From NCBI RefSeq assembly GCF_003293845.1, contig NZ_QLST01000009.1, forward strand, positions 1 to 64,000: a DNA stretch of 64,000 nt, written 5' to 3'. The stretch is from Flavobacterium tibetense (lineage in GTDB: Bacteria; Bacteroidota; Bacteroidia; Flavobacteriales; Flavobacteriaceae). The position numbers and the translations under genes are program-made. Positions 47,989 to 57,661 of this stretch are shown here, piece by piece. The notes under the pieces are model-generated. The model did not search any database and was not told the DNA's origin. It saw nothing but the letters and a program-made list of their open reading frames with translations. The stretch's first letter is position 1. Each line of letters begins with the position of its first letter.

Positions 47989-49257
47989 CTACAACTCATA
48001 CACCACCAAACCACTTCTAAATTTCGGTTCGATATACGTTGATTTTGGAGGCATGATTAAATTGTTATCGGCTAATACTTTGATTTCGTTGATGTCGGAA
48101 GGGTAGAGTAGGAAGCCCACTTCAAATTCGCCTTCGTCTATTTTGTTTTTTATGGTTGAAATCGGTTGTTTTCCTGGAAGATAGGAAATGCGTTCATCGG
48201 TTCGTAAATCTTCAATTCCTAGTAGTGGATTTAGTACTTTTTCGTATAAAATTTGGGCGTCCAAGTTATTTAAAATAGATTCTCCTAATCTCGATTTCGT
48301 TAGTTCGGAACAGGCTTCCGCTTGATTTGACAATTCTGTATCTAACTGTTTGTAAAACAAAGCATAAAAATTTCCATCCAAATACATACCAAATTCAAAT
48401 TTGTTTTCAGGCTTCCATAATTCTTGTTTTTTGTTTTCTATGGTGAAGTTTTTGGCTAATTCCATAAGAAAATCAGCGTTGGAATGTCCGTTCAAGTCGC
48501 GAATCAATCGGTTGAATTCGTAAATTTTGACGTTACTTTCGGCAATTAAGAAACTCATGAAATAATTCAGGTTTTCGTTGCCCAAATGTTTGTTTTCTTC
48601 CAATAATAATTCCGCCGAAGCCGAACGATGATGTCCGTCAGCTATATATAAGTTGGGAATATTCTCGAAATGTTCTTGTAACCAATCAATTTCACTTTGG
48701 GTATCAATTTTCCAAAGCGTGTGTTTTTCCTTATTGGTAGTTGAAAATTCGTAAACTGGTTCACTTTGTTTTCGTAAATGAATGAAGGTATTGATTGCTA
48801 CACTATCAGGATACGTAATCAAAACAGGTTCGGTGTTGAATTGGGTTTGATGTAAATAATCTTTGAACATTTCCACACGATATTGCAAGGTGTCTTCGTG
48901 TTTTTTTATGACATTGTTTTGGTAATCTCCCACAGCAGTTCCAGCTATAATTCCAGTAAATGTGTTGGTTTTCTGTTTGATTTCGTATAAATAAAAAACG
49001 GGCGTTTCTTCTTGCATAAAAACACCTTCGGTTTTGAAATCTTGGTATTTTAAGGCAACACCTTTAAAACGCTTTTCCGAATTCACTTTATGTGCATGCA
49101 AATAAGCAGGATTAATCACATGCAAAAATGAATACGGATTAAAATCTAACCATGCAGCAAGCTCAGCCGGACTGTAATCATCATAATTTCTGCAAGTTAC
49201 CAAACTTACTTTGTCTCGAACGGGTCGGAGCGCTTTGAAAGGTTTTATTTTGGCCAT
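47989..49257 (-). CDS. DUF1015 family protein
   Basis: A 422-residue cytosolic protein matching DUF1015: MAKIKPFKALRPVRDKVSLV at the start, then NPYSFLHVINP, FYLYEIKQ, and the strongly conserved LYIADGHHRSASAELL in the middle. The His-rich ADGHHR segment suggests a metal or phosphate site but no activity is established to my knowledge. It follows hbd in the same direction, with ACTG repeats in the gap. Confidence 0.88.
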   Translation of the reverse strand: MAKIKPFKALRPVRDKVSLVTCRNYDDYSPAELAAWLDFNPYSFLHVINPAYLHAHKVNSEKRFKGVALKYQDFKTEGVFMQEETPVFYLYEIKQKTNTFTGIIAGTAVGDYQNNVIKKHEDTLQYRVEMFKDYLHQTQFNTEPVLITYPDSVAINTFIHLRKQSEPVYEFSTTNKEKHTLWKIDTQSEIDWLQEHFENIPNLYIADGHHRSASAELLLEENKHLGNENLNYFMSFLIAESNVKIYEFNRLIRDLNGHSNADFLMELAKNFTIENKKQELWKPENKFEFGMYLDGNFYALFYKQLDTELSNQAEACSELTKSRLGESILNNLDAQILYEKVLNPLLGIEDLRTDERISYLPGKQPISTIKNKIDEGEFEVGFLLYPSDINEIKVLADNNLIMPPKSTYIEPKFRSGLVVYEL

Positions 49258-49264
49258 TTGTTTA

Positions 49265-49324
49265 GTTTACAGTCTCAGTCACAGTAAACAGTTTATACTG
49301 CGACTGAAAACTGTGACTGTTTAC
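49265..49324. repeat. ACTG-core degenerate repeat
   Basis: Contains ACTGCG ACTGAAA ACTGTG ACTGTTT and, to its left, inverted copies (CAGTCTCAGTCACAGT). It fills the gap between hbd and the DUF1015 gene and touches the hbd stop codon. Confidence 0.6.
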
Positions 49325-50211
49325 TTTGTAAATTGTTTCGAAACTTTTTCTGCTTTTTTGCTTTCAGAGTAATCGTAGAAACCTTCACCTGATTTTACGC
49401 CTAATTTTCCAGCCATTACCATGTTTACTAATAACGGACATGGCGCGTATTTTGGATTTTTGAATCCGTCGTACATTACGTTTAAGATCGACAAACAAAC
49501 GTCTAATCCTATGAAATCAGCTAATTGTAATGGTCCCATTGGATGAGCCATTCCTAATTTCATTACCGTGTCGATTTCGTAAACACCACCAACACCGTTG
49601 TATAACGTTTCAATAGCTTCGTTAATCATTGGCATTAAAATTCTATTTGCCACGAAACCTGGGTAATCGTTCACTTCTGTTGGCGTTTTTCCTAATTTCA
49701 CTGATAAATCCATGATGATTTTGGTCACTTCATCAGAAGTATTGTAACCGCGAATAATTTCTACCAATTTCATAATCGGCACTGGATTCATAAAATGCAT
49801 TCCAATAACTCGTTCTGGATGCACTACATGAGCGGCTATTTGCGTAATAGAAATGGAAGAAGTATTGGTTGCTAAAATTACGTTATGATCACAAACTTCA
49901 CTCAATTGTTTGAAAATATTGAATTTCAATTGTACGTTTTCAGTAGCCGCTTCAACAACTAAATCACAACCTACAACGCCATCTTTAACGTCGGTATACG
50001 TGATGATATTTCCAATGGTTTTGTGTTTGTCTTCTTCGGTGATACTTCCTTTGGCTACCATTCTGTCAAGGTTAGCGGCAATAGTTGCCATTCCTTTTTC
50101 GATTGATTTTTCTGAAATATCGATTAATTTTACGGTAAATCCGCTTTGTGCGAAAGTATGAGCAATTCCGTTACCCATAGTTCCTGCTCCTATAACTGCG
50201 ATTGTGTTCAT
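49321..50211 (-). CDS. hbd: 3-hydroxybutyryl-CoA dehydrogenase
   Basis: NAD(P)-dependent oxidation or reduction of short-chain 3-hydroxyacyl-CoA. The 296-residue protein has the Rossmann motif AVIGAGTMGNGIAHTFAQSG. The catalytic His-containing VIGMHFMNPVPIMKLVEII follows, and the C-terminal helical domain has NRILMPMINEAIETL and GPLQLADFIGLDVCL. It lies just downstream of the Gfo/Idh/MocA gene (33-bp gap), probably in one unit. Confidence 0.93.
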   Translation of the reverse strand: MNTIAVIGAGTMGNGIAHTFAQSGFTVKLIDISEKSIEKGMATIAANLDRMVAKGSITEEDKHKTIGNIITYTDVKDGVVGCDLVVEAATENVQLKFNIFKQLSEVCDHNVILATNTSSISITQIAAHVVHPERVIGMHFMNPVPIMKLVEIIRGYNTSDEVTKIIMDLSVKLGKTPTEVNDYPGFVANRILMPMINEAIETLYNGVGGVYEIDTVMKLGMAHPMGPLQLADFIGLDVCLSILNVMYDGFKNPKYAPCPLLVNMVMAGKLGVKSGEGFYDYSESKKAEKVSKQFTK

Positions 50212-50244
50212 TATATTATTTTGTTTCAGGTTTAAAGTTTCAAG

Positions 50245-51222
50245 TTAATTTTTTAGTCTACTTTCCATCGATTCAATAATCATATAAGCTACTCTTAAAG
50301 CTTCGGTTCCATCTTCTAAAGTTACAATTGGAGTAGTATCATTATTGATAGCATCTGCGAAAGTTTCCAATTCGTCTAAAATGGCGTTATTTGGACTCAC
50401 AGATGGATTGTCAAAATAGATTTGTTTTTTTACGCCTTCTGCATTTTGTAAAATCATGTCGAAATCACCGGGAACTTCTGGTGCATCTTTCATTTTTACA
50501 ACTTCACACACTTTGTCCAAATAATCTACAGAAATGTAAGCATCTTTTTGGAAGAAACGCGATTTACGCATATTTTTCATCGAAATTCGGCTTGAAGTTA
50601 CATTAGCAACACAACCATTTTCAAATTCAATTCTAGCATTACAAATATCTGGAGAATCCGAAATTACAGCAACACCACTAGCACGAACGGCTTTTACCTT
50701 GGATTTAACCACACTCAATATCGCATCAATATCGTGAATCATTAAATCTAAAACCACAGGAACATCCGTACCACGTGGATTAAATTCAGCCAAACGATGC
50801 GTTTCTATAAACATTGGGCTTTGAATTTTATCTTTCACCGCTGTAAATGCTGGATTGAAGCGTTCTACATGTCCGACTTGTCCTTTTACGTTGTGTTTTT
50901 TTGCTAAAACGATGATTTCTTCGGCTTCTGCAACAGTGTTTGAAATCGGTTTTTCTAAAAAAACATGTTTTCCAGCTTGAATGGCTTCTTTGGCACATTC
51001 GTAGTGTGATAGCGTTGGAGTTACAATATCAACAACATCAACAGCAGCTATTAGTTCCGAAATCGTGTCGAACTTTTTATATCCAAACTCTGCCGCAACT
51101 TTATTGGCATTTTCTTCAAAAGGATCATAAAAACCTACTAATTCATATTTATTGGATTGATTTAATAATCGCAAATGTATTTTTCCAAGATGACCAGCAC
51201 CTAAAACTCCAACTTTTAGCAT
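50245..51222 (-). CDS. Gfo/Idh/MocA family oxidoreductase
   Basis: A 325-residue NAD(P)-binding oxidoreductase. The N-terminal Rossmann fold has VGVLGAGHLGKIHLRLL, DIVTPTLSHYECAKEAI and the family motif GKHVFLEKPISNTVAEAEE, whose Lys is catalytic. The C-terminal alpha/beta domain includes DVPVVLDLMIHDIDAIL. The substrate cannot be deduced; sugars or inositol are usual in the family. Divergent from pcm. Confidence 0.9.
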   Translation of the reverse strand: MLKVGVLGAGHLGKIHLRLLNQSNKYELVGFYDPFEENANKVAAEFGYKKFDTISELIAAVDVVDIVTPTLSHYECAKEAIQAGKHVFLEKPISNTVAEAEEIIVLAKKHNVKGQVGHVERFNPAFTAVKDKIQSPMFIETHRLAEFNPRGTDVPVVLDLMIHDIDAILSVVKSKVKAVRASGVAVISDSPDICNARIEFENGCVANVTSSRISMKNMRKSRFFQKDAYISVDYLDKVCEVVKMKDAPEVPGDFDMILQNAEGVKKQIYFDNPSVSPNNAILDELETFADAINNDTTPIVTLEDGTEALRVAYMIIESMESRLKN

Positions 51223-51355
51223 AAAAAATTAATTTTATCAAAAGTACAATTTTAGTTTAAAGTTCAAAAGTTTAATGTTTAAAAGTTAGTATATTTTATG
51301 ATTTGCTTTTTGATATTTTTCAATCTAATTTTACCCAATCAAATTACTACCCAAA

Positions 51356-51997
51356 TTGAAAGATACTAATAAACATCAAGGACTTAGAAATCAGTTGGTC
51401 AAACAATTGCAGGACAAAGGAATTACTGATAAAAACGTATTAGATTCTATTAGTAAAATTCCGCGTCATTTGTTTTTAGAGTCTAGTTTTGAAGATTTTG
51501 CTTACCAAGACAAAGCATTTCCAATTGGTGCAGGCCAAACCATTTCACAACCGTATACAGTTGCTTTCCAAAGTCAGTTATTGGAAGTGAAAAAAGAAGC
51601 AAAAATATTAGAAATTGGAACGGGTAGCGGTTATCAAACGGCTGTTTTGTGTAAAATGGGAGCGAAAGTATATTCTGTAGAACGTCAGAATGAATTGTTT
51701 AAAACGACTTCATTGTTATTACCTAAATTAGGTATTCGGCCTAAATTTTTATCCTTTGGTGATGGTTATAAAGGATTGCCTCAATATGCACCATTTGATG
51801 GAATTATCGTAACAGCCGGCGCTCCATTTATTCCGCAAGCATTGATGGCTCAATTGAAAATTGGTGGTCGATTGGTCATTCCTGTTGGTGAAAACGAACA
51901 AATTATGACACTTTTAATCAGAAAAAACGAAACCCAATTTGAAAAACACGAATACGGTGATTTTCGATTTGTTCCACTTTTGGAAGATAAAAATTAG
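51356..51997 (+). CDS. pcm: protein-L-isoaspartate O-methyltransferase
   Basis: Methylates isoaspartyl residues in aged proteins so that they can be repaired. The 213-residue SAM-dependent enzyme has IPRHLFLESSFEDFAYQDKA, FPIGAGQTISQPYTVAFQ, the SAM motif ILEIGTGSGYQTAVL and IIVTAGAPFIPQAL. The start codon is TTG: no ATG or GTG occurs between it and the in-frame stop at 51326, and the N-terminus KDTNKHQGLRNQLV looks conserved. The upstream gap (51223-51355) has degenerate AGTTTAAA-type direct repeats. Confidence 0.93.
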   Translation: MKDTNKHQGLRNQLVKQLQDKGITDKNVLDSISKIPRHLFLESSFEDFAYQDKAFPIGAGQTISQPYTVAFQSQLLEVKKEAKILEIGTGSGYQTAVLCKMGAKVYSVERQNELFKTTSLLLPKLGIRPKFLSFGDGYKGLPQYAPFDGIIVTAGAPFIPQALMAQLKIGGRLVIPVGENEQIMTLLIRKNETQFEKHEYGDFRFVPLLEDKN

Positions 51998-52040
51998 GTG
52001 AAAGAAGTTAGAAATTAGGAATTGACAATTAGATTTTTTC

Positions 52041-52073
52041 TGTAAACTGCGACTGCGACTGAAAACTGGATAC
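52041..52073. repeat. ACTG-core degenerate repeat
   Basis: Reads ACTGCG ACTGCG ACTGAAA ACTGGAT ACT, between the convergent pcm and XRE regulator genes. It ends at the stop codon of the regulator. Confidence 0.6.
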
Positions 52074-52435
52074 TACTTCAAGCTCGTAAGTTTTTGTTTT
52101 AGAATTTCGAGTTCGTCTAAAATTTCGGTAATTTGATTTTCTTTTTTATCGTTACCAACTTCAATTCCTTTTTCTTGAAGAATTTCAGTAATGGCTTGAA
52201 TGGCAAACGAATTTAAGTCGAAATTTTTATCTAATTTCACTTTGTACCAAGCTACTAATAGCTTTTTTAAGTCTATTTTCAGAATTTGCGCTAAAGTTTG
52301 CACTTGTTTTTTGGTAGGAATACGAAAGCCATTTTCAAACTTACTAATCAAAGCTTGATCAATTTTGGAAAGTTCAGCCAATTTTCTAGTTGATAATTTT
52401 TGGTCTAAACGAGCTTGTTTTAATAAGTCTTTCAT
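52073..52435 (-). CDS. XRE-family helix-turn-helix regulator
   Basis: A 120-residue DNA-binding protein. The N-terminal HTH (about 1-60) is clear: LKQARLDQKLSTRKLAELSKIDQALISKFENGFRIPTKKQ in part, with the recognition helix near QALISKFENG. The rest is helical and ends in a short coiled coil (ITEILDELEILKQKLTSL). It lies 10 bp after smpB on the same strand. Its targets are unknown; no phage or toxin gene adjoins it. Confidence 0.85.
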   Translation of the reverse strand: MKDLLKQARLDQKLSTRKLAELSKIDQALISKFENGFRIPTKKQVQTLAQILKIDLKKLLVAWYKVKLDKNFDLNSFAIQAITEILQEKGIEVGNDKKENQITEILDELEILKQKLTSLK

Positions 52436-52445
52436 TGGTAAAACC

Positions 52446-52898
52446 TTAGAAGCGTTTCTTAACTCGGTCTAAATCGCGTTGGGTATCTTTTTCTTTTAGT
52501 GTTTCGCGCTTGTCGTAATTTTTCTTTCCTCTACACAATGCAATTTCTATTTTCGCCAATCCTTTTTCATTGGTAAATAAACGTAGAGGGACAATAGTTA
52601 AACCTTTGTTATCACTGTCTTTTTCAAGCTTTTTTAATTCTTTTTTGTTCAATAGCAATTTACGCTCGCTTTTGGCTTTGTGGTTGTAATGTGTGCCGTA
52701 TAAATATTCTTCAATTGTGGCATTGATTAAGAATAGTTCGTGGTTACTGAATTCGCAAAAACTTTCTGCAATAGAAGCTTTTCCAAGTCGGATGGATTTG
52801 ATTTCGGTTCCAGTTAATACAATACCAGCGGTGTATTTGTCTAGTATTTCGTAGTCAAACTTAGCTCTCTTATTTAATATGTTAATCGTTTTTTGCAT
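52446..52898 (-). CDS. smpB: SsrA-binding protein SmpB
   Basis: Partner of tmRNA in rescuing stalled ribosomes. The 150-residue protein has the OB-fold core [29 protein letters not shown] in part, then [18 protein letters not shown], and the basic C-terminal tail [21 protein letters not shown] in part, which enters the mRNA channel. No tmRNA gene was recognised nearby. Confidence 0.97.
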   Translation of the reverse strand: MQKTINILNKRAKFDYEILDKYTAGIVLTGTEIKSIRLGKASIAESFCEFSNHELFLINATIEEYLYGTHYNHKAKSERKLLLNKKELKKLEKDSDNKGLTIVPLRLFTNEKGLAKIEIALCRGKKNYDKRETLKEKDTQRDLDRVKKRF

Positions 52899-53042
52899 AG
52901 GAGTGCAAATTTAGCATAAAATGCTTGAGTTTGAAACCCTTTCTATATTTAGTGTTAAAATAATTTTCAATCTATGATTTATGTCAGGATTTCTGGTTTT
53001 TTTCTAAAATACATTTGTACTATAATTTTAAAAACAAGAAAC

Positions 53043-53705
53043 ATGAAAAGAATAATTTTTGCTGTAATGGCAGTGTCTTTATTAGCTGTGAATTTTGTAA
53101 ATGCACAAGAAGAAGAAACAAAATCAGATGATTTCAAAAGATGGCAAGTACGTTTTAGAGGTGTTGGAGTGGTACCAAATGAAAGTGCTACTATTGGAGT
53201 AATTGGTGGTGATGTATCCATTTCAAATGCTTTAATTCCTGAATTAGATTTCACTTATTTCTTTACCAAAAATATTGCTGCAGAGCTAATTTTAGGAACT
53301 GCTAAACACGATGTTCAAGCTATTGAAACGGCTGCTGGAACAGTTGATTTAGGAAGTGTTTGGTTATTACCGCCAACTTTAACCGTGCAATATCACTTTT
53401 TAGGTCATAAAGAGACTACTTTTAAACCTTATGTTGGAGCTGGAGTTAATTACACCTTATTTTATAATGCAAAATCAGGAATTGTTAAAGATGTTTCGTA
53501 TGATAATGCTTTAGGTTATGCTGCTCAACTAGGATTTGATTTAATGTTAGACGATAAGTTCTTCATTAACATGGATGTAAAGCATATTTTCTTATCAACA
53601 GATGTTACGGTTGATGCATCTAATTTGGTACCAGATTTAAGTATTCCTGCTGAGGTGGATATTAATCCTTGGTTGATTGGAATAGGCTTTGGAATGAAGT
53701 TTTAG
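53043..53705 (+). CDS. OmpW family outer membrane protein
   Basis: A 220-residue eight-stranded beta-barrel. The signal peptide begins at MKRIIFAVMAVSLLA and is cut near VNAQ. Barrel features include RWQVRFRGVGVVPNESATI, LDFTYFFTKNIAAELILG, LPPTLTVQYHFLGH, FKPYVGAGVNYTLFY, and a final aromatic Phe (GFGMKF). An earlier ATG at 52974 would place 23 residues before the signal, so I use 53043. Barrel proteins of this type pass small hydrophobic molecules. Ends in a terminator. Confidence 0.9.
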   Translation: MKRIIFAVMAVSLLAVNFVNAQEEETKSDDFKRWQVRFRGVGVVPNESATIGVIGGDVSISNALIPELDFTYFFTKNIAAELILGTAKHDVQAIETAAGTVDLGSVWLLPPTLTVQYHFLGHKETTFKPYVGAGVNYTLFYNAKSGIVKDVSYDNALGYAAQLGFDLMLDDKFFINMDVKHIFLSTDVTVDASNLVPDLSIPAEVDINPWLIGIGFGMKF

Positions 53706-53727
53706 TATTTAAGAATAAAAATCTTAT

Positions 53728-53765
53728 TAAACCGCTTAATTTTTTTGAGCGGTTTATTTTTTTTG
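53728..53765 (+). terminator. rho-independent terminator after the OmpW gene
   Basis: Stem taaaccgct (53728-53736) with agcggttta (53748-53756) and a T-rich run after it. Confidence 0.85.
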
Positions 53766-53815
53766 TCATTTTTTTTTGTACTTTTAAACTTAGCAAACCA
53801 ACTTAACTGAAGAAC

Positions 53816-54094
53816 ATGAACGAGTACCAATTAATTGACAAGGAAAGTATAGTAGACTTACATTTTCCAAAAAATGAAGTCTTAGAAGATATTGACGATA
53901 TCAAACAAAGAAAACAAGATTTAGATCGCGCCTTAACTTTAGGTAATTTGGAGCACGTAAAAATGAAAATTTACTTTGAAGATGACGCGGGCAATAAAAT
54001 GGTAGAAACCACCATTTGGGGAGTTACAGATAGTAGAGTAATTTTGAAACAAGGTGTTGTTATTCCTGTTAATCGTATTCATAAGATAATTTAG
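53816..54094 (+). CDS. small conserved-looking protein, unknown function
   Basis: A 92-residue acidic soluble protein, with a helical N-terminal part (EVLEDIDDIKQRKQDLDRAL) and a beta-rich C-terminal part (VKMKIYFEDDAGNKMVETT, then VILKQGVVIPVNRIHKI). I do not recognise a family, although the composition and clean start and terminator indicate a real gene. It may be a small nucleic-acid or ligand-binding fold; that is speculation. Confidence 0.65.
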   Translation: MNEYQLIDKESIVDLHFPKNEVLEDIDDIKQRKQDLDRALTLGNLEHVKMKIYFEDDAGNKMVETTIWGVTDSRVILKQGVVIPVNRIHKII

Positions 54095-54110
54095 AAACAG
54101 ATTAAAATTT

Positions 54111-54144
54111 AAAAAGCCGATTTTCATTTGAAAATCGGCTTTTT
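54111..54144. terminator. bidirectional terminator
   Basis: A perfect 14-bp stem, aaaaagccgatttt (54111-54124) with its complement (54131-54144), loop catttg. It serves the plus-strand small gene and the minus-strand YdeI gene, both of which end beside it. Confidence 0.9.
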
Positions 54145-54148
54145 GCTT

Positions 54149-54724
54149 TTATCTGTATTTATCATTCAATCCTTTTTCGGCTAGAATCATCGGGATGATT
54201 TTTTCCAAGCGGGTGATTTGTGTTTTTTCTTGTTTGGCAGAAATAATGTGTTCAATGAATTCGCGTTGTTTGTAAGGAGAAAAAGCTTGAAATTTTGTAG
54301 CCAATTCCGAATTAACATCGAGTGCTTTCTGAAGGATTTCAGGAATAATCGTTTCTTTTTTAGCTTTTGGAATGGATAAACCTTTTTCTTCTATTGCTAT
54401 TGCTTCTGAAAGGTATTCCAAAATTATTTTTTCATCAATTTCTTCTTTCGATTGAAAACGCATTTGACGCAATGATTTCGTGTTATCTTCATTGGCGTTG
54501 ATTAGCAATTGCTTTTCATCTTTCAAGAAAACACCATTGTAAAACCAAATCCCAAAATACGATTTGAAACCACCAATGCCAACCACATTTTTATCTTTAT
54601 AAGTGTAAACAGGTCCGCCCCATTTAGTAGTTTCTACCAAAGGCATTTTTCTTACTATAGCATGAAGCATTTCAATTTCTTCATCCCATTGATTGGTTTT
54701 ATTCCAAGCGTTTTTTACTTCCAT
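54149..54724 (-). CDS. YdeI/OmpD-associated family protein with DUF1801 domain
   Basis: A 191-residue soluble protein. The N-terminal half is DUF1801-like: MLHAIVRKMPLVETTKWGGPVYTY, then FKSYFGIWFYNGVFLKD. The C-terminal half resembles YdeI/OmdA: LQKALDVNSELATKFQAFSPYKQREFIEHI with a Lys/Arg-rich ending. The function is uncertain. Its start overlaps the pepT stop by one base, so it is translated from the same mRNA. Confidence 0.82.
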   Translation of the reverse strand: MEVKNAWNKTNQWDEEIEMLHAIVRKMPLVETTKWGGPVYTYKDKNVVGIGGFKSYFGIWFYNGVFLKDEKQLLINANEDNTKSLRQMRFQSKEEIDEKIILEYLSEAIAIEEKGLSIPKAKKETIIPEILQKALDVNSELATKFQAFSPYKQREFIEHIISAKQEKTQITRLEKIIPMILAEKGLNDKYR

Positions 54725-55968
54725 TATTGGTCTTTTTTTGCCGTTAACTCCGCAATTTTCACAATGACTTCAGTTGCTTTTACCATACTTTCTACTGGAA
54801 CATATTCATATTTTCCGTGGAAATTATGTCCTCCAGCAAAAATATTGGGACAAGGTAATCCCATATACGATAATTGCGAACCATCTGTTCCACCGCGAAT
54901 AGGTTTGATTATTGGTGTAATTCCTAATTCTTTCATCGCTTTTTCTGCAATTTCTACGATGTGAAAAACAGGTTTCACTTTCTCTTTCATGTTGAAATAT
55001 TGGTCTTTGATTTCAGTAATTACAATGTCTTCACCAAATTGCTTTGCCCATTTTTTATTCATTTTTTTGGTCAATTTATGAATGAACTCTTTCCTTTTAG
55101 TGAATTTCTTCATGCTGTGATCGCGAATTATCAAGGAAACCGTAGTTTCTTCAATACTTCCAGCAATATCCGTTACATGGAAAAAGCCTTCGTAATCTTT
55201 TGTTTTTTGTGGAACTTCTTTCTTCGGTAATTTGCTGATGAATTGGTTGGCCAATAACATCGAGTTAATCATTTTTCCTTTGGCATAACCAGGATGTACG
55301 CTTTTTCCTTTGAAAGTCACTTTCACACCAGCAGCATTGAAGTTTTCGTATTCCAATTCACCAATTTGACTGCCATCCATAGTGTAAGCCCAATCGCAAC
55401 CAAATTTTTCCACGTCAAATTTATGAGCACCACGACCAATTTCTTCATCAGGCGTAAACCCAACACGAATTTTTCCATGTTTGATTTCCGGATGTTGAAT
55501 CAAATATTCCATTGCCGACATAATTTCAGTAATTCCAGCTTTATCATCAGCGCCAAGAAGCGTTGTGCCATCGGTTGTAATTAGCGTTTGTCCTTTGTAT
55601 AATAGTAAATCTTCAAAATAATTGGGAGACAACACGATATTTTGTTCTTTGTTCAAAATAATATCACCACCATCATAATTTTCTACAATTTGCGGTTTTA
55701 CATTGGCTCCCGTAAAATCAGGCGTTGTATCAAAATGAGAAACAAAACCAATAGTTGGCACTTCATGTTCCACATTACTTGGAAGCGTTGCCATAATGTA
55801 AGCGTGTTCGTCAATGGTAACGTCTTGCATGCCCATTGCTTTTAATTCTTCCACTAATTTATTGGCCAAATCCCATTGTTTTGCCGTACTTGGCGTGGTT
55901 GGTGAATTAGGATCTGATTCCGTATCTATAGTAACGTAGCTGATGAAGCGATCGATGATATGTTGCAT
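54724..55968 (-). CDS. pepT: peptidase T (tripeptide aminopeptidase)
   Basis: A zinc aminopeptidase of the M20 family that takes the N-terminal residue off tripeptides. The 414-residue protein has the metal-site motifs [29 protein letters not shown] and [15 protein letters not shown], and a late [17 protein letters not shown]. It has no signal peptide and is cytosolic. The upstream box CAAAGATA (TATCTTTG on this strand) at 55991-55998 is a good promoter candidate. Confidence 0.96.
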   Translation of the reverse strand: MQHIIDRFISYVTIDTESDPNSPTTPSTAKQWDLANKLVEELKAMGMQDVTIDEHAYIMATLPSNVEHEVPTIGFVSHFDTTPDFTGANVKPQIVENYDGGDIILNKEQNIVLSPNYFEDLLLYKGQTLITTDGTTLLGADDKAGITEIMSAMEYLIQHPEIKHGKIRVGFTPDEEIGRGAHKFDVEKFGCDWAYTMDGSQIGELEYENFNAAGVKVTFKGKSVHPGYAKGKMINSMLLANQFISKLPKKEVPQKTKDYEGFFHVTDIAGSIEETTVSLIIRDHSMKKFTKRKEFIHKLTKKMNKKWAKQFGEDIVITEIKDQYFNMKEKVKPVFHIVEIAEKAMKELGITPIIKPIRGGTDGSQLSYMGLPCPNIFAGGHNFHGKYEYVPVESMVKATEVIVKIAELTAKKDQ

Positions 55969-55990
55969 GATTTTTGATTTTATTCGTTTA

Positions 55991-55998
55991 CAAAGATA
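55991..55998 (-). promoter_or_regulatory. -7 box for pepT
   Basis: On the minus strand: TATCTTTG, 22 bp before the pepT ATG. No strong -33 element is visible. Confidence 0.45.
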
Positions 55999-56066
55999 CT
56001 ATTTCTACCGAAAACAGAAAGCCGTAAAATCTTAAAACTTAGTATCATTTTGTAATTCCGAATTAC

Positions 56067-56074
56067 TATTTTTG
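56067..56074 (+). promoter_or_regulatory. -7 box for pyrD
   Basis: TATTTTTG lies 18 bp before the ATG at 56093. A TTTG at 56049-56052 is only 14 bp upstream, which is shorter than usual. Confidence 0.4.
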
Positions 56075-56092
56075 CACAAACAACAACACAAC

Positions 56093-57109
56093 ATGTACAA
56101 ATTGCTAATCCGTCCGTTACTTTTTCTTTTTGATCCTGAAAAAGTGCATTATTTCACGTTTTCATTAATTCGTTTTTTCAATAAAATTGGTTTTGGTTCA
56201 CTATTTAAAGCTATTTATGAAGTTAAAGACGCTCGATTAGAACGCGAAGTTTTTGGAATAAAATTCAAAAATCCAGTAGGTTTAGCAGCGGGTTTTGATA
56301 AAGATGCCAAATTGTACCAAGAACTTTCGAATTTTGGTTTCGGATTTATTGAAATTGGGACATTAACACCAGTTGGACAAGAAGGAAATCCAAAAAAACG
56401 TTTGTTCCGTTTGAAAGAAGACAATGCTATTATTAATCGAATGGGATTCAATAACGGCGGCGTTTTGGAAGCAGTGGAACGTTTGAAGAAAAATAACGGT
56501 GTTTTAATTGGTGGAAACATTGGAAAAAATAAAGTTACACCAAACGAAGACGCGGTAAACGACTACGAAATTTGTTTTGAAGCCTTGTTTCCGTATGTAG
56601 ATTATTTTGTGGTAAATGTAAGTTCACCAAATACGCCAAATCTTCGCGCACTTCAAGAAAAAGAACCACTAACAAAACTTTTACAAGTTTTGCAAAATTT
56701 AAATTCCAAAAAACAAATTCCAAAACCAATATTACTGAAAATCGCTCCAGATTTAACTGACGAACAACTTTTAGACATCATTGAAATTGTCAATGAAACC
56801 AAAATTGCTGGTGTAATTGCTACTAATACCACGTTATCAAGAGAAGGCTTACAATCCGAAAATAAAGCTGAAATGGGCGGCTTATCTGGAAAACCATTAA
56901 CCAAACGTTCCACAGAAGTAATTCGTTTTCTTTCCGAAAAAAGTAATCAATCGTTCCCGATTATTGGTGTTGGTGGGATTCATTCCGCAGATGATGCCAT
57001 TGAAAAACTAGAAGCTGGTGCTAGTTTGGTACAATTGTATACGGGTTTTATTTACGAAGGGCCAGCTTTAGTGAAAGCGATTAACAAAAAGATTTTAGCG
57101 AAGTTGTAA
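56093..57109 (+). CDS. pyrD: dihydroorotate dehydrogenase (quinone)
   Basis: Oxidises dihydroorotate to orotate in pyrimidine synthesis and passes electrons to the quinone pool. This is class 2, with an N-terminal membrane-associating helix ([20 protein letters not shown]). The FMN barrel shows [62 protein letters not shown] with the catalytic Ser, and [12 protein letters not shown]. The ATG at 56093 is used; a TTG at 56072 would lie inside the -7 box. Confidence 0.95.
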   Translation: MYKLLIRPLLFLFDPEKVHYFTFSLIRFFNKIGFGSLFKAIYEVKDARLEREVFGIKFKNPVGLAAGFDKDAKLYQELSNFGFGFIEIGTLTPVGQEGNPKKRLFRLKEDNAIINRMGFNNGGVLEAVERLKKNNGVLIGGNIGKNKVTPNEDAVNDYEICFEALFPYVDYFVVNVSSPNTPNLRALQEKEPLTKLLQVLQNLNSKKQIPKPILLKIAPDLTDEQLLDIIEIVNETKIAGVIATNTTLSREGLQSENKAEMGGLSGKPLTKRSTEVIRFLSEKSNQSFPIIGVGGIHSADDAIEKLEAGASLVQLYTGFIYEGPALVKAINKKILAKL

Positions 57110-57403
57110 TTATAAATGATTTTTCAAATCCATCATTCCATGTAAAAATCGGATGATTTCTATTTCATTTTCAGAAATGATTTGATAAAAAATTAGATGT
57201 TGACCCGTTTTAAAACCTAAAACATCATTTACAACCACATCATAAGATTTTCCTAGATTTGGATTATTTGCTAATTCTTGACAAGAGTTGATGAGAAGTG
57301 AATAGTAAATTTCAGCCTGATTTTCAGACCAAGTTGCAACGGTATAATCCCAGATGGTTTCTAAATCTTCAACGGCTTTGTTAGTTAAGTAAAACTTAGC
57401 CAT
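57110..57403 (-). CDS. parE: ParE/RelE-superfamily toxin
   Basis: A 97-residue toxin of the RelE/ParE superfamily; the ParE branch poisons DNA gyrase. Marks: KFYLTNKAVEDLETIWDYT, the middle NPNLGKSYD, and HLIFYQIISENEIEIIRFLHGMMD, which is the ParE-type ending. It overlaps the antitoxin by 8 bp. Its stop codon is directly beside that of pyrD on the other strand. ParE is more likely than RelE because the partner is ParD-like. Confidence 0.9.
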   Translation of the reverse strand: MAKFYLTNKAVEDLETIWDYTVATWSENQAEIYYSLLINSCQELANNPNLGKSYDVVVNDVLGFKTGQHLIFYQIISENEIEIIRFLHGMMDLKNHL

Positions 57404-57644
57404 TCTTTTTTTTAGATTTAAGAAATTCTAAATGTTTTTTAGAATCAAAGTCTGTAGCTCTTCCACTTTCTATTCCTTCTGTGATGGCATTGCGTAAGTT
57501 GATAATACGATTTTCTTCTTCTTCTAAAAGGCGCAAACCGGCACGTACAACTTCGCTTGCATTGCTATATCTGCCTTTTGAAATAGTAGTTTCGATGAAA
57601 TTTTCGAAATGATTACCTATTGATATTGAGGTGTTTCTTCCCAT
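57396..57644 (-). CDS. parD: ParD-type antitoxin
   Basis: An 82-residue antitoxin with an N-terminal ribbon-helix-helix DNA-binding domain: NTSISIGNHFENFIETTISKGRYSNASEVVRAGLRLLEEEE in part, with RYSNASEVVRAGLRLLE being the ParD signature. The acidic C-terminal tail binds the toxin. I start at 57644 (MGRNTSIS), ten residues inside the longest reading frame. A palindrome 24 bp upstream overlaps the -7 region and is probably its operator. Confidence 0.92.
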   Translation of the reverse strand: MGRNTSISIGNHFENFIETTISKGRYSNASEVVRAGLRLLEEEENRIINLRNAITEGIESGRATDFDSKKHLEFLKSKKKNG

Positions 57645-57661
57645 TATTGACTTAATTTTAA

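Noticed and set aside
52974-53042. N-terminal extension of the OmpW protein
   Set aside because: It would bury the signal peptide that begins at 53043.
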